A stretch of DNA of 64,000 nucleotides from contig RPFO01000065.1 in NCBI GenBank assembly GCA_009746045.1, positions 3,897,009 through 3,961,008 on the forward strand, given 5' to 3'. The DNA comes from Mesostigma viride. Lineage: Eukaryota; Streptophyta; Mesostigmatophyceae; Mesostigmatales; Mesostigmataceae. Shown here piece after piece: positions 11,733-23,700 of the stretch; the first letter of the stretch is position 1; every line of letters starts with the position of its first letter. The notes below the pieces were generated by a model. The model made no database searches. It saw nothing but the letters and a program-made list of their open reading frames with translations, and was not told the DNA's origin. A program made the translations under genes and the position numbers.

Positions 11733-11776
11733 TATAATTAATTAACTCGTGCTCCCGTTGGGGAGTCACGGAGCAC
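11733..11776 (-). repeat. Retroelement 3' end: stem-loop plus TTAA-type tail
   Basis: On the minus strand the sequence ends GTGCTCCGTGACTCCCCAAC then GGGAGCACGAG and runs into TTAATTAATTA. The stem CGTG.CTCCC / GGGAG.CACG is visible. The body continues rightward to at least about 11830 and shares CATCCATCCAT with the copy at 16640-16735. Confidence 0.75.
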
Positions 11777-12029
11777 TAATGTACCTGATGTATGGATGGA
11801 TGAACGCCGTGGAATTAGCACTAGGGTAGCTGTCTGAGAGGAAAGACGCGAAGGCCGCGGGAGCCGCGTGGCTATCTCTACCTAGGAAGACCTGCATGGA
11901 GGGAGACAGAGGGTAATTCATGCAAGAAAGGTTAATCAGGCGGAGCCAATTTTCGGAAGAACCGTTAGGTTCGCCAGAATTGGCGAAGCTTATAAGGCCG
12001 TACACGTGAGAAACACAACGGTCTGAAAG

Positions 12030-12840
12030 TGCCAAAAAACACCCATCTTACTCCTCCTAGCTGCACTAATATTCGGATGATGGTCAAACTTGGTGGCTGG
12101 CTTCTCCATGGTACCCAGATTTACTGTGCCAAGTCACACCTTGGTTGGCCACTTGGTGCTCACAGAATGGTGACGTCCAAAAGCATAAAAAACGCCGAAA
12201 TTGCCAGTTTTATTCATAATTAATTCCACAAACAACACAATTAATGTCGTTTTGACCTGGAAATGGGCAGACACATTAAATATAACATATGCAGCTCAAG
12301 TACTAAGTTGCACCCGAAATAGAGATGGGATGGCCAGAAATTATGCTGTCAACCGTCACAAATACGGTCATTTGGAGCATTTTATGGATCATTAAATGCA
12401 CCCAACAGTGCAAATGAGCTCAGATTAAGCTGGAAGTAAGCAAACACTTTACTTGCAACATCTGCAGGCTGGCTGCAAAGTTGCACCTTGATTGAACACC
12501 AACTAGTTACATGATTCTGCTGTCACGCGTCACTCTCGCGCAAAATTTGGATATATAATGCACCACAGGTAGCGCAAATGAGTTCAGACAGAGCTGAAAT
12601 TTTTAATGCAATTTAAATAGAGCATGCTGAACATGATTGCCAAGTATTACCTCAGTCACACCACAGATGACGATGTGTCACAGTGACACGTGACAGCAGC
12701 CAACATCATATAATATTTCCTTACAAGTTCATACCCCATAACAGTACGAGCTGAGGTAAGGTTGAACTCCAACTTGGTTATCTCCACCCATACATGTGGC
12801 ATGCACTTCATCATGGAAATACATGAACAGTTGTCTCTTT
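12030..12840. repeat. Divergent ~174-bp tandem repeat
   Basis: The landmark AAGTTGCACC or AAGTCACACC recurs at about 12131, 12305, 12478 and 12653, giving steps of 173-175 bp. The two middle units also share AATGCACC...CAAATGAG.TCAGA. Copies are well diverged. A possible fifth decayed unit starts near 12828. Confidence 0.6.
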
Positions 12841-15674
12841 GATACATCAATAGTATTAACTACCAACATTCCAATGGTGGGGCGTGTTGAGAGAGAGCAA
12901 CTAGTTGGCAAGTCAAATAGTGGTTCGAAGCAAACATGGCTGCACACTACATTTGCTTGCAGTTGCTATCTAACATCTCTAGCACATTAACTAGCCAGCT
13001 AGCTCGCATGCCAAACAATCTTCTAAAGGTGCATGGGCATTTTTTTATGTGTTGTTCATCGTGCACCCTGGACTACCAATCCTAGTGAAGCATGGGCTAT
13101 GCACGGCAGATGGAGGATGTGGCCATGGGCATGCCATGAGCAGATGCCAGCGAAGGTGCTGGCAGCAGGCAGGTCAGGCAGCAGTAGTGGGATCTAGTGA
13201 TGCAGAAGAGAGTGGCACATGTGGTAGAAAGTAATGCAGATGGCAGTAGTATGGCCAGTGGCACGAGGCAGCGATCATGAAGGCTATCGTTATGCAGATA
13301 GACGTTATGGTCTAGCCTTGAGGTTATGTTGCTACTGCTGCATGATGGAAGGGAAATTTATGTGGCAGGTGGCACGGTACAGCCAACAGTGGTGTAGTGT
13401 GCAAACCAACTCATTGGGGTGGGCTTGTGGTGAAAGCTCTCCATTCAGATTTCCGTGGCAACACACCAGGTCATGATATTCTGTGGTGCTGGCAAGTGGT
13501 AGTGACAGATTGATCATGCCAGTGATTGATAGCAATGGTGAGCAGTAGGGTGCCTTCTTTGATACTACTGGCATTATCTGTTGTGCCAGGTGCCAGCTAT
13601 GTCAGCTGCCGATGCTGCTAAATGTGGCCCCAGTTTCTGGTGCTACGATAGAAGAGATGAAGAGGGCCGGCAGGAACTTGTGGCTGCAATCACGATCAAG
13701 GCTGCGATGGGCGAAGTCAATATGGCAGATTGTGGCAGCAATGGTGCAGGGCCTGGCGTTATCGTTAATGGCAGATTCCATACTGAGTTGTAGGGACACT
13801 GCCAGCAGTTACACCAACAGGCGAGACTCATGGTGGTGGACGTTGCTCCTGGTGGGAGTCTATAATATCTGTCACATGGGTATGCGCACACGATGCACCT
13901 GGTGGTCCTCCATGCTAACGACAGGAATGTTGGTATTGCTATGCAATCGTGGCACTGCTAACAACGGCGTAACAGTGGTAGGTGTGTTGGGGTGGTGGGG
14001 AGTGATGTGGCAGTGGTGTGGCAGCAAGCACTTTGGTAATCGTTATTGTGATGTTGTTGTGAGCCCGTAGAAGGTGTCCTGGTGAGATTCATGCCTCTTA
14101 CGCAATGCTGTAAGCCCATTGTGCACTCTGTTGTGCCCGCAACAATATTCATCATCATAGGCAGCAACCATATCAAAGACAAATCAGCCCCCTTCCATGT
14201 ATAGTACTTAATTCTCAGCCTGCTTCAACATATCTGAATGTAACAAGGGCAATGAATCCTGGGTTTCCCAAGGCAGCAACAACATCTGCGCACTTCACAT
14301 ACCTGGGCTCCCCCCTGGTTTCTTCGTGCCTCCCAGCCCCAGATCAGAACACGCCGCCCATCATTGATAAACATGGTGCATTATAATCTGGCCAAGGAAA
14401 GAGGTTGAAATACTTACCAACAGGTCCGCTAAAGTGGAGCCCCAGCAGCGTGTTGTATGGCCTGTGAAAGCTGGATAAGCTCCAGGGTTGCACATCAACA
14501 CACCTATATGTGCTGACTGTTGAATACAGGACATGTACCTTCTGTTTGTTGCCTTCAGGCTCAGCTTCCTACGCCATGAATTACACTTGGAAGAATGAAC
14601 AGGCGCACATCACGCTGTTTGGGGAGGCTGGCCATGGCTTACGTCTCCCTCTCGAGCAGCGATGCTTGACGAGGCGTCCGGCGTAACATGAACGAGGCGC
14701 TTTCACGAGCCTCGGGGAAAGAGACAGGCAGAAAATCTGGAAGGGGAACGGGGCTGGCTTCACCCTACCTTGGATCCGGATGCCGAAAAAGCAGGTTCCA
14801 CTGTACAGCGTCGACTCAACCAGCGCAATGCGTATTCATGCTTCATTTCGCAACGATCGCAGGCGATATTCAGTGATGAGCGCAGGTCTACACTACAGAG
14901 CCAGCAAAAAATCAGGCTGGGCTTCGCTCTAGAAGTTGTTGAAGCGCCCTGCGCAAATGGGATGACAAAAATGAAAGAAACGAGGGAGTGGCATATTTTT
15001 ACGTGCGTTGCCATGATCAGCCCCGCACGCACCCTCCCGGCAGTTCCAACTGCTGCGGCAACGAGGCATTTACAATGGCAGTCGTTTTAACAAAAAGTTT
15101 TTCGGTCAAAATTTTTTGAATTAGTCATAGAACCGTGCGAGCGGCTTACCTTGAACTACACTGTCGCCGTTTTCGATAAGTTTCCGGTGTGACTTTTTGG
15201 GGGTCCACTGCAAAATGCAGCGGACCTGACCCGACCTCGCGAAAATGCCCGCCCTTTTTCTGTTTTCCTGAAAAAATGGACCGATTTCTTTAGGATAAAA
15301 AAATATCTACGTGAAGTAGATGAGTTATGAAGGCTCAAAATCAATTCGCTGTCCGTAATGTGTTCTCAGGACGGTCGCTAGGATTTTCACGGCCGCCATG
15401 GGTGCTGCGTGACTTTTTGCCTCGTCGTCACCTTCCCGCCCACCAGATTTTCGGGATCTCGCGCCAATTTGGTGACGGAGTAAGATGGTCGTTTTTGGCG
15501 GGGCTCGGACCGTTGTGAAACATAGGAATAGGGGATGAAAATCCGTCAATCCATCCATCCATCCACCGAATTTGTCCCAAATTTGCAAGCATAATAGTGA
15601 GGTTCTTCCGAAAATTGGCTCCGACGTAGAGTTTCAACGGGCAAGTTGCAAACACGCACGTTACTTGATATAGG

Positions 15675-15678
<4 letters not shown>
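12841..15678. other. Gene-poor region, no gene supported
   Basis: Only short open frames without recognisable domains. 13050-14080 is rich in GGCAGCA/TGGTGG-like low-complexity stretches. A possible isolated exon-like frame at 14565-14690 (reading NEQAHITLFGEAGHG) is not supported by further exons. Confidence 0.5.

Positions 15679-15712
<34 letters not shown>
15679..15712. repeat. (AC)n microsatellite
   Basis: About 16 uninterrupted AC dinucleotides. Confidence 0.98.
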
Positions 15713-15715
<3 letters not shown>

Positions 15716-16639
15716 AGTCTCGAGTGGACACGTGTGTAGTACTACACGTACACACAAATCTCGAATGATTTCAGTATCTAGTACCAAATCCGAAAGGCTT
15801 GCATCATGACTCCCCGGAAAGGAGAACTTTTGCGGATGACTGTAGGTGTCAGTTGGCGATGCCTTAGGATCAGGAGACGTCCGTCCTATATAGTCAGCAA
15901 AAGTTGGTGCGAGAGGTCCCCAGTTCGATTCCGGCCTGGATTCATTTGCAGATCGCGTTTTCCGCGGACCGGCACTGAACGCAAATGGTTTTCACCTTTG
16001 CGGCGTGCCAAATCAGAATCAGAATACACACACAACAATTAATTAAACTAAAATCGTCCTTGGGGCCAGGCCAGGTCAGGATATGCCGCCCTGGTTGGCC
16101 AAGCCGCTGGGGGCCGGCCACACTGACACCAAGGGCGGCCGGTGTCTACCTGACTAGGCCGGGCGAGCAAGATGTCAGTATGAATGCTATCCTACGCTGC
16201 CTAATCGGCGTCCGACTGAAATGCGAGGCATACCCTGACGCAAAAAGACTCTAATGACCTATGTGTGGAAAACCCTACATTCAGGACCTAGTATCGAAGC
16301 ATCCTGTAAAATGCGGTGCCGTCCAGCTAGTGAGCCGGGCGGCCAGCGTGTCTGTAAGCGTCCATGCCCGGCCATACGTCCTGCAAGCTGGGTAGCCGGG
16401 TGTATAAACTACACCTGCTCCAGATGGGTGCATGCACAAAGTGCACATATATTCCAGCAGGTCGTAGAGGACAACGAGCCCCCCCCTGTGGGGAAGCGCC
16501 CGCGTGTGCAAACCCGCGGGAGGCACGCCAGACAGCTCCCCTAGGGTAGCGTGCTGTTGTTTAGATAGATGTTGTAGCTCGTGATGTTGATTAGATAGAT
16601 GTTGTAGGTAGCTGATGTAGATAGCTTAGACCGGTAGGA

Positions 16640-16735
16640 CTGTTTGCACCCACCCATCCATCCATCGGGGTGAATGCTCGATCCGTGACTCCCCAACGGG
16701 AGCACGAGTCTAATTAAATCATTAATTAATATTCC
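16640..16735 (+). repeat. Retroelement 3' end: stem-loop plus TTAA-type tail
   Basis: The hairpin at 16684-16706 (CGTGACTCCCCAACGGGAG, then CACG) is followed by GAGTCTAATTAAAT and ATTAATTAAT. It is the plus-strand member of the family seen on the minus strand at 11733, 23248 and 31008. CACCCATCCATCCATC lies just upstream. Confidence 0.75.
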
Positions 16736-17153
16736 AGCAGCTAATTAATCAATTAATTAATGGCTATAATAGCTAACGTGCATCGAGACCTACGTACTAC
16801 GGTGTAGCTAAAAACAACCTCGCGTGAGATCAAGGCAGTACGTTGTTCCTAGCGGCCACGACCGTGTCCAGTATAGCTAATTGCATTTCTGCGGCGACGG
16901 CCTGGACGGAAAGACGTTGCTAGCTATAGAGTATTCTCGCCCTAGCTGTTGTGACCCGGATCAATATGTCGCTCAAGCCTATATGGTTTTTTCTCTTATC
17001 TCAAGAAAGTCAGGATGCATGCCTAGTAAATTTGGATCGATTATCGTTGCAATGATGCTATAATATGCTGCATGCGCATATCTTGAACCGCACCTACTAT
17101 AATACTGTGCACTCTTGAGCAGTTGAGCCCTATCTTGTGCACTAGCTTGAGCC

Positions 17154-18338
17154 CTATCCTGTGCATATCTTGAGCACGTAGTCATGGTTGGGCATGTACT
17201 TCTGGCATCCCGCCCGTGTGACCCCGGGGCAGCCGGGGAACTCTACCAGCCTCAACTCGCCACACTTGGCCCCAAGAACCTCGAGGCTTCTGTCGGTGAC
17301 CATGCTGCACCATCCCACGTCCAGCAACGTCAGCTGCGGGCACCGCTCCCCCACCATGCGGATGCCACCATCGGTGACCGCGCAGCAGCTGCGCACGTTG
17401 AGGTGGCGCAGCTGGGGGCACCCCTGCGCGACCAGCTTGAGGCCGCGGTCCGTGACCAGGGGGCAGTAGGACACGTTCAGGTGCTGCAGCTGGGGGCAGC
17501 GCGCCGCCACCGATCGGAGCCCTGTGTCGGTGATGCGCAGGCAGCGGTGCGTGATGAGCTGGCGCAGGCCCGGGCAGCACTCGGCGACCACGGCCATGCT
17601 CACGTCCGTCACGCCTAGGCACCGCGCCACGCACAGCCGCTGCAGCTGGCGGCAGCCCTTGGCCAGTAGCACGATGCTTGCGTCCGTCACGCTGAAGCAA
17701 CGTGCCGTGTCCAGCTGGCGCAACTCGAGGCACCCGGTAGCCAGTTGGGCCATGCCTGTGTCCGTCACGAGCGGGCACCGCGAGAGGTTCAGGTGCTGCA
17801 GCACGCGACAGCTGGCGGCGATCGCACTCACACCGCGGTCCGTCACACGGAAGCAGCGCCAAAGGCACAGCACCTGCAACCGGGGGCAGTTCGTCGCGAT
17901 CGCGGCTATGCTGGCATCGGTGACCGTGGTGCACCCACCCACGTCCAGGTACTCCAGTTTGCGGCACCGGTCCGCGACGTGCCTTAGACTGGCATCCGAC
18001 ACCTCCCACAGCATGTCCCGCTCCACCTTACGCGATGACACCGCAGGGAGGATGGGCGAGGGCCCGGCCGTGTTCCGCCAAGTGCTGAGTCGGCACAGGT
18101 TTGGGCAGCGGGGCGCCAGCCAGGCAAGCGCCTGATCTGTGCTGCTGCCGTCCGTCACGCCCGCCAGGTCCTCCCCGAACAGCTCCAGGGTGGCGGACAG
18201 GGACTCGTCAACCGCGGCGCGCAGGGAGGTGCTTAGGGAGCGCAGCCTCAGCCGCTGCACGAGCGGCACGTGCAGCAGCAGGTGGGAGCGCAGGCCACTG
18301 ACGTCCGTCACGTCCTCCAGCGTGGCCCGGCGGCTCAT
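17154..18338 (-). CDS. Leucine-rich-repeat (AMN1/F-box-LRR type) protein, 394 aa
   Basis: Intronless frame from ATG 18338 to TAG 17154. Residues ~10-50 (LRLRSLSTSLRAAVDESL) resemble the end of an F-box-like helix bundle, but a full F-box is not clear. Residues ~113-385 are cysteine-containing LRRs of exactly 26 residues: the VTD or ITD signature recurs at about 139, 165, 191, 217, 243, 269, 295, 321, 347 and 373, each with a C-x-x-L-x-x-L-x-V/L pattern. This LRR class is typical of AMN1 and of substrate-binding subunits of SCF ubiquitin ligases, so a role in recognising a protein partner is likely; ubiquitin ligation is inference. The repeats are very uniform, which suggests recent internal duplication. 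GC-rich third positions agree with a native gene. No neighbour suggests a pathway. Confidence 0.9.
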   Translation of the reverse strand: MSRRATLEDVTDVSGLRSHLLLHVPLVQRLRLRSLSTSLRAAVDESLSATLELFGEDLAGVTDGSSTDQALAWLAPRCPNLCRLSTWRNTAGPSPILPAVSSRKVERDMLWEVSDASLRHVADRCRKLEYLDVGGCTTVTDASIAAIATNCPRLQVLCLWRCFRVTDRGVSAIAASCRVLQHLNLSRCPLVTDTGMAQLATGCLELRQLDTARCFSVTDASIVLLAKGCRQLQRLCVARCLGVTDVSMAVVAECCPGLRQLITHRCLRITDTGLRSVAARCPQLQHLNVSYCPLVTDRGLKLVAQGCPQLRHLNVRSCCAVTDGGIRMVGERCPQLTLLDVGWCSMVTDRSLEVLGAKCGELRLVEFPGCPGVTRAGCQKYMPNHDYVLKICTG

Positions 18339-20799
18339 GGCGTCGTCTGCTGGGGTGTTTATAGTGGGGGCAGAGGGGGGCAGGACGGGGGATAGGAGGG
18401 CCGGCGCCAGAAAGGGGGGCAGGAGGGGGACAGAAGGTGGGGCAGCAATTGTGGTAACAGCGACAAGGACAGGAAGGAAGGGTGGGCACCACGGAGAGCA
18501 TCTCAGTGGGAATAATGAAACTGAAACTGATGGAAAGATGCTGGCAATGCATACCCCAACTTGGATCCAAGATGACCTGGATGGTGCCCAGGGTTGTCAA
18601 GCAGGGAGCGAGGTTGTAAAAATTATGAGGAGATTAGTACCCGAGTTTGTGGCCTGTTGCGTTGTAGGTGCCACTAGCCATCATAGATAATCCCTTAGTG
18701 ACTGAGCTCACCAAACACTCCGCAGGTGGGCACACAACTGCCAGCATAAATGTTTCCCCCCTATGGCCTAGACGAAAAAAATGAAATCCTATCCTCTCCG
18801 TACAGGAGTTACGTCTGCGCTGACTCCCACTACTACAGCCCACGTCCCATGCCAGCGACATGATCGTCACAAGAAGGATAATAATTGCATCACGCCGACG
18901 CTTGTCACATTAGGGGTGAACAAGACCCCATGAAACTACTTTACACCTTACTTGCTGGGGCGGGCGGTCTCCACCCGGGGGACAAGGACAGGTTGCCGCG
19001 GGGGCGCATGCGGGGCTTAGCCTCCCTGGAGCCATGTGTGGCACCTTTCTGCGGACCAACGCGAGGCGCCGGGTCCCTCACAATGTCATAGGCTCCTGGC
19101 CCTGGGGACATAGCAATCGAGTGCACCCGCCCATGTTGCGTGCAAGGGTCCCAGGTAAGAAGACGTTTGGCGAGAGGCGCAGACATAACAAGGCTGCGAC
19201 TCGGGGACGACCCAGAACTTATTCGAGTGGTTTTAATACGGGTCCCACGGTGCAGATATGGAAATATGTCGATACGCACCCGGCACACGAGGGATAGTTA
19301 CAGGGGGGAGCCATTTCAATGCATTATAAAGCTAACCTACGGCCAATAATATGGCCGTTTACGCTAACGAGCGAGAAAAAAAAATCTAATCCTTCATCGA
19401 CGCACCTGGCGTTTCGTTCGAGGCTTTGCATTCGAAAAACCTGGGTCCAATACCAAAACCTTTCCCCCCCTTACTCGATCGCAGAATTTTTCGCTGTTCC
19501 AAGGCAGGAGGATGCGCAATGGGTGGCATGGGTTCGCCTCAACAGTCTAACACAGTGGGCTCGGCGCCGCACCGGACCAATTGGAACGCATGCCGCACAA
19601 TGGTTAAAACTGGGTCAACGCTCCCGCCTTTCAAACCGGGTTAACGCTACCACGTACAACCGCAGGCATAGCCAGCATCAGTGACTGTGAAGGCCAAGAA
19701 CGACCGTTTAACAGAAGCTTGCTGGGGTTTGTCGTATCGACAAGCCATGCTTATGCCTTATGGTGCCTTGGCATTGGACGCAATTGGATACTAGCTCGAC
19801 CGTAGAGGACAGAAAAGAGGGAGGGCATGGAAGGCTTTCGTGGGCTGTTTGTGTAAGAAGGCCGATGTGCCGAATTCCGAGGTTACTGTGCATTGACGGA
19901 AACGTACCCTACAGACGCAGCTAATGAGGCACCTTCTCTTGAAAGATGTTCATGCCTCGGCGTGGGACGCTGGCTCCGTGCCTCGGCAGTCGGCATCTCC
20001 GCCCCGCGTGCCAGTTGTCGCCATGGAATACAAGGTCCTGACTCGAAGCACTTGGCGCCACGTGGATTGGCCGAGTCAGGGCGCGGCGTCGTCCTTTGCC
20101 TTGGTTTTTCCGGTGAAATGGGTGTTAGTTTATTTCCATATAACAGTTAAGGTGACCCAGGTATGCCAGAAATAGCCTGAAATGCCTAGTTGTGCCTAAA
20201 TTGGGTTGCCCGCATTAATAAGGCGCCTATAATTTGCCTTGGTTTTTGATTCGTACTGTGTTCGTATCTAAATAAAGACCACCAATAGACTCTTCTTCCC
20301 ATGCGCGGCGTGGGATTCAACCAAGTAACTAACTATATTCTAACTTCGCCCAGTTCGTCGGTTCATCCTGTTATTCCTGTGTGTGTCATGCTGTTCAGGG
20401 CCCTCGGCCCTTTCCAAATCGCTGCTGCCGCCTGGCGCGGAGTGGCGCCTGCCATCATGTGCGTTGAGTTGAGTTGAGTTGTTGTTGAGTTTTTTCCCGC
20501 GCCGGTGGTCCGACAGGGTTATTGGCCCATGTGCGTGGCCTGCCTGGATAGCGAGCTACTAACGCTTGGCACCTGGCACGTTAGCACTTAGCAGGCTACG
20601 AGGGTATCCCACTCATATCTGTGCACCTGAACTCACAGATGAACTGCACGCCGGTGCCGATCGCGTCAGAATTACGCATGGCGCCCGGAAACCACTTTTC
20701 ATATGGATAGGCTTGAAAAACTGACGTCCCTGCCCTTGCACTGTGAATCCGTGATCCTCACCAGCGTCGCACAGCTACATATTAATTTCAATCATAATC
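18339..20799. other. Intergenic region between divergent LRR and cyclophilin genes
   Basis: It must hold the promoters of both genes. I see no coding region. At 20463-20527 lies a GAGTT-repeat unit followed by CCGGTGGTCCGACAGGGTTATT, which matches a second copy at 30568-30625. Confidence 0.55.
20463..20527 (+). repeat. Dispersed repeat copy: (GAGTT)n plus CCGACAGGGTTATT
   Basis: Reads GAGTTGAGTTGAGTT, then a T-rich stretch, C.CGCCGGTG and CCGACAGGGTTATT. It aligns with 30568-30625 over the whole block. Probably one end of a dispersed element. Confidence 0.7.
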
Positions 20800-23700
20800 A
20801 TGGGAGGCTCGGCATCAAAGAATTTGGAGGGTGTTGTCGCAATTGCGAAAAGCCCCGTTAGCTATTCCCCACCTCTCGGCCCGCCAAACCCCCAAAACCC
20901 GAAGGTCTTCTTTGATATCAAGGTAGCTGCAAGCTTAGGCTGCAAACCCCCTGCATTATCATCACGCCTATTCTTTGCTTGAGACATGCATCATTTCAGA
21001 CAGCAGATGTGCGTGTTTCTTATTCTGTCGTTATCGTTTCTGCCCGTGCAATCGCCTGCAGTTCTTTCGTTTAGAAGTTGCTATCCCGACTGTTCGCTTA
21101 TACGACACCTGCTTTAGCTGGCCCTGCTGTTGTAGACGCCTGAAACAGAAGCAATAATTGCCGGAAAGCCGCTGCAGTGCTATAACCGAGACATTTTTAT
21201 CAGTGCGCACCGAGTGCGAGCTCATTGTGCATATTGCAATCGTTTGACAATTGAGAATTTTTTTGTGAATTTTTTTTTGTTCGGATGTCATCGTCTCGAC
21301 GTGCTTGGCAGCTTGGTCGCACTGGCGAGGGGACGCCGCTCGGCCGTATCGTCATGGAGGTAAGACCTCAAAATACACCATCTTGCCGTGCTCCGTGTCG
21401 TCTGTTGCCGGGGTCAGTACCGCGTGTTGCCAGCCACGTGTCTTGCTCCTGGTTGACAATTACCTGTACAAATCTGCACCCCGCTTGGGGCGCAAAGCAG
21501 TAGGTAGTGCTTGGGCTTCACGCAACAAAAAGCTAGCTTATCAGGGGATGAGACAAATGCTCACTTCAGGGTTTATGTAATGTCGGGGTCCTACAGGCAT
21601 GGGTGCTACCGCACATCCCCATCAGGCTGCTGGGGTGTGGCAGCCGCTAGAGCTACAGCACATCCCCATCAGGCTGCTGGGGTGTTGCAGTCGCTAGAGC
21701 TACCCACACATCCCCATCAGGCTGCTGGGGTGTGGCAGTCCCTAGAGCTACCACACATCCCCATCAGGCTGCTGGGGTGTGGCAGCCGCTAGAGCTACCG
21801 CACATCCCCATCAGGCTGCTGGGGTGTTGCAGTCACTAGAGCTACCGCACATCCCCATCAGGCTGCTGGGGTGTGGCAGTCCCTAGAGCCCCCGCACATC
21901 CCCACCAGGCCGCTGGGGTGTGGCAGTCGCTAGAGCCCCCGCACATCCCCATCAGGCTGCTGGGGTGTTGCAGTCGCTAGAGCTACCACACATCCCCATC
22001 AGGCTGCTGGTGTGTTGCAGCCGCTAGAGCTACCACACATCCCCATCAGGCTGCTGGCGTGTTGCAGCCGCTAGAGCTACCGCACATCCCCATCAGGCTG
22101 CTGGGGTGTTGCAGTCACTAGAGCCCCCGCACATCCCCATCAGGCTGCTGGGGTGTGGCAGTCCCTAGAGCCCCCGCACATCCCCATCAGGCTGCTGGGG
22201 TGTGGCAGTCCCTAGAGCCCCCGCACATCCCCATCAGGCTGCTGGGGTGTTGCAGTCGCTAGAGCTACCACACATCCCCATCAGGCTGCTGGTGTGTTGC
22301 AGCCGCTAGAGCTACCACACATCCCCATCAGGCTGCTGGCGTGTTGCAGCCGCTAGAGCTACCGCACATCCCCATCAGGCTGCTGGGGTGTTGCAGTCAC
22401 TAGAGCCCCCGCACATCCCCATCAGGCTGCTGGGGTGTGGCAGTCCCTAGAGCCCCCGCACATCCCCACCAGGCCGCTGGGGTGTGGCAGTCGCTAGAGC
22501 CCCCGCACATCCCCATCAGGCTGCAGTCGCCCGCTGCATGAAACATGTTGCGTACGGGACTGGCACGTGCGGGCGAAACTACTGTGTTTATAATTCTCCT
22601 TATGATATGGACAATGCCTTCTCTTTGACGCACGTGGCCCAAGGCATCTGTCTGTCTGTGTGCAATAAGTTCCTTGGCTGCTTTCAAGTAGGTCACATCA
22701 AATTAGCAGTCCCCCACCGGTGTACTCATCAGCACATGGCCTTTCTGTGCGCCTTACCCCCGCCACTACTCTGCCTATCTGCATTCCTTGTGTTGCGCAT
22801 GGGCTCACTCCCATCAGCTGCAGACAAACGTGGCCCCTGAAATGGGCCCCGGCCGCTATTCATAGCTCCCATACCCATTCACTGCTCACTACTCACTGCT
22901 CCCATACCCATCACTGCTCACTACTCACTGCTCCCATACCCATTCACTGCTCACATACCCATTCACTGCTCCCATACCCATCACTGCTCACTACTCACTG
23001 CTCCCATACCCATTCACTGCTCACATACCCATTCACTGCTCACTACTCACTGCTCCCATACCCATTCCCTGCTCACATACCCATTCCCTGCTCCCATACC
23101 CATTCACTGCTCACATACCCATTCCCTGCTCCCATACCCATTCACTGCTCACTACTCACTGCTCCCATGCCCATTCACTGCTCACTACTCACTGCTCCCA
23201 CCCCCATTCACTGCTCACTGCTCACATACTCATTTACTTCCATTAGAATTAATTAAATACATGCTCCTGTCGGGGAGTCACGGAGCACCTGATTGCTTTT
23301 AATCCCTAAGTGTACATAGCGGGCAGGGGGCAGAGACCTCCCCCTTCCCTCATGCCACAGGGTGCAAATTGGACCCGTCGAAATGATCCGGCATCCCCTG
23401 TGGGCGCACTACAGCTTCGACATATCAAAGCATAGCAGGTGCAGTATGTCTGACCCATGGTCCAGTGGCCACAGATAGGCTGGGAACTCATTCAGAGGCG
23501 CCGGTTTGGGAGAAGATATAAAGGCCTCTCCCGGAGCCTTTAGGGGTTTTAGGGGCATATCCAGGGTTCACCCACAACACACACTTCCATTACCTATACC
23601 CTTCCCTTGTGTTTCCCATCTAGGGTGCATGCCACTATCCATCAGCCCATGCCACTATGTGAAGAAGACTTTCGTCCCTGAGACCATCTGCAAAGCCGCT

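Noticed and set aside
12823-12851. Fourth copy of the 14-bp insert (minus strand, CAAAGAGACAACTG between ATGTAT repeats)
   Set aside because: Three mismatches, and its position fits the next unit of the 174-bp tandem repeat, so the likeness may be chance; not counted.
14565-15090. Possible exon(s) reading NEQAHITLFGEAGHG and QRRLNQRNAYSCF
   Set aside because: No recognisable domain and no partner exons with consistent phase nearby.
15870-15955. tRNA-like sequence with GTTCGATTCC box
   Set aside because: The T-stem does not pair (two mismatches of five), no anticodon arm or acceptor stem can be drawn; at best a decayed tRNA-derived SINE piece.
21605-22527. Regular repeats considered as a CRISPR array
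   Set aside because: Units are contiguous 47-bp tandem copies without unique spacers, in a eukaryotic intron.
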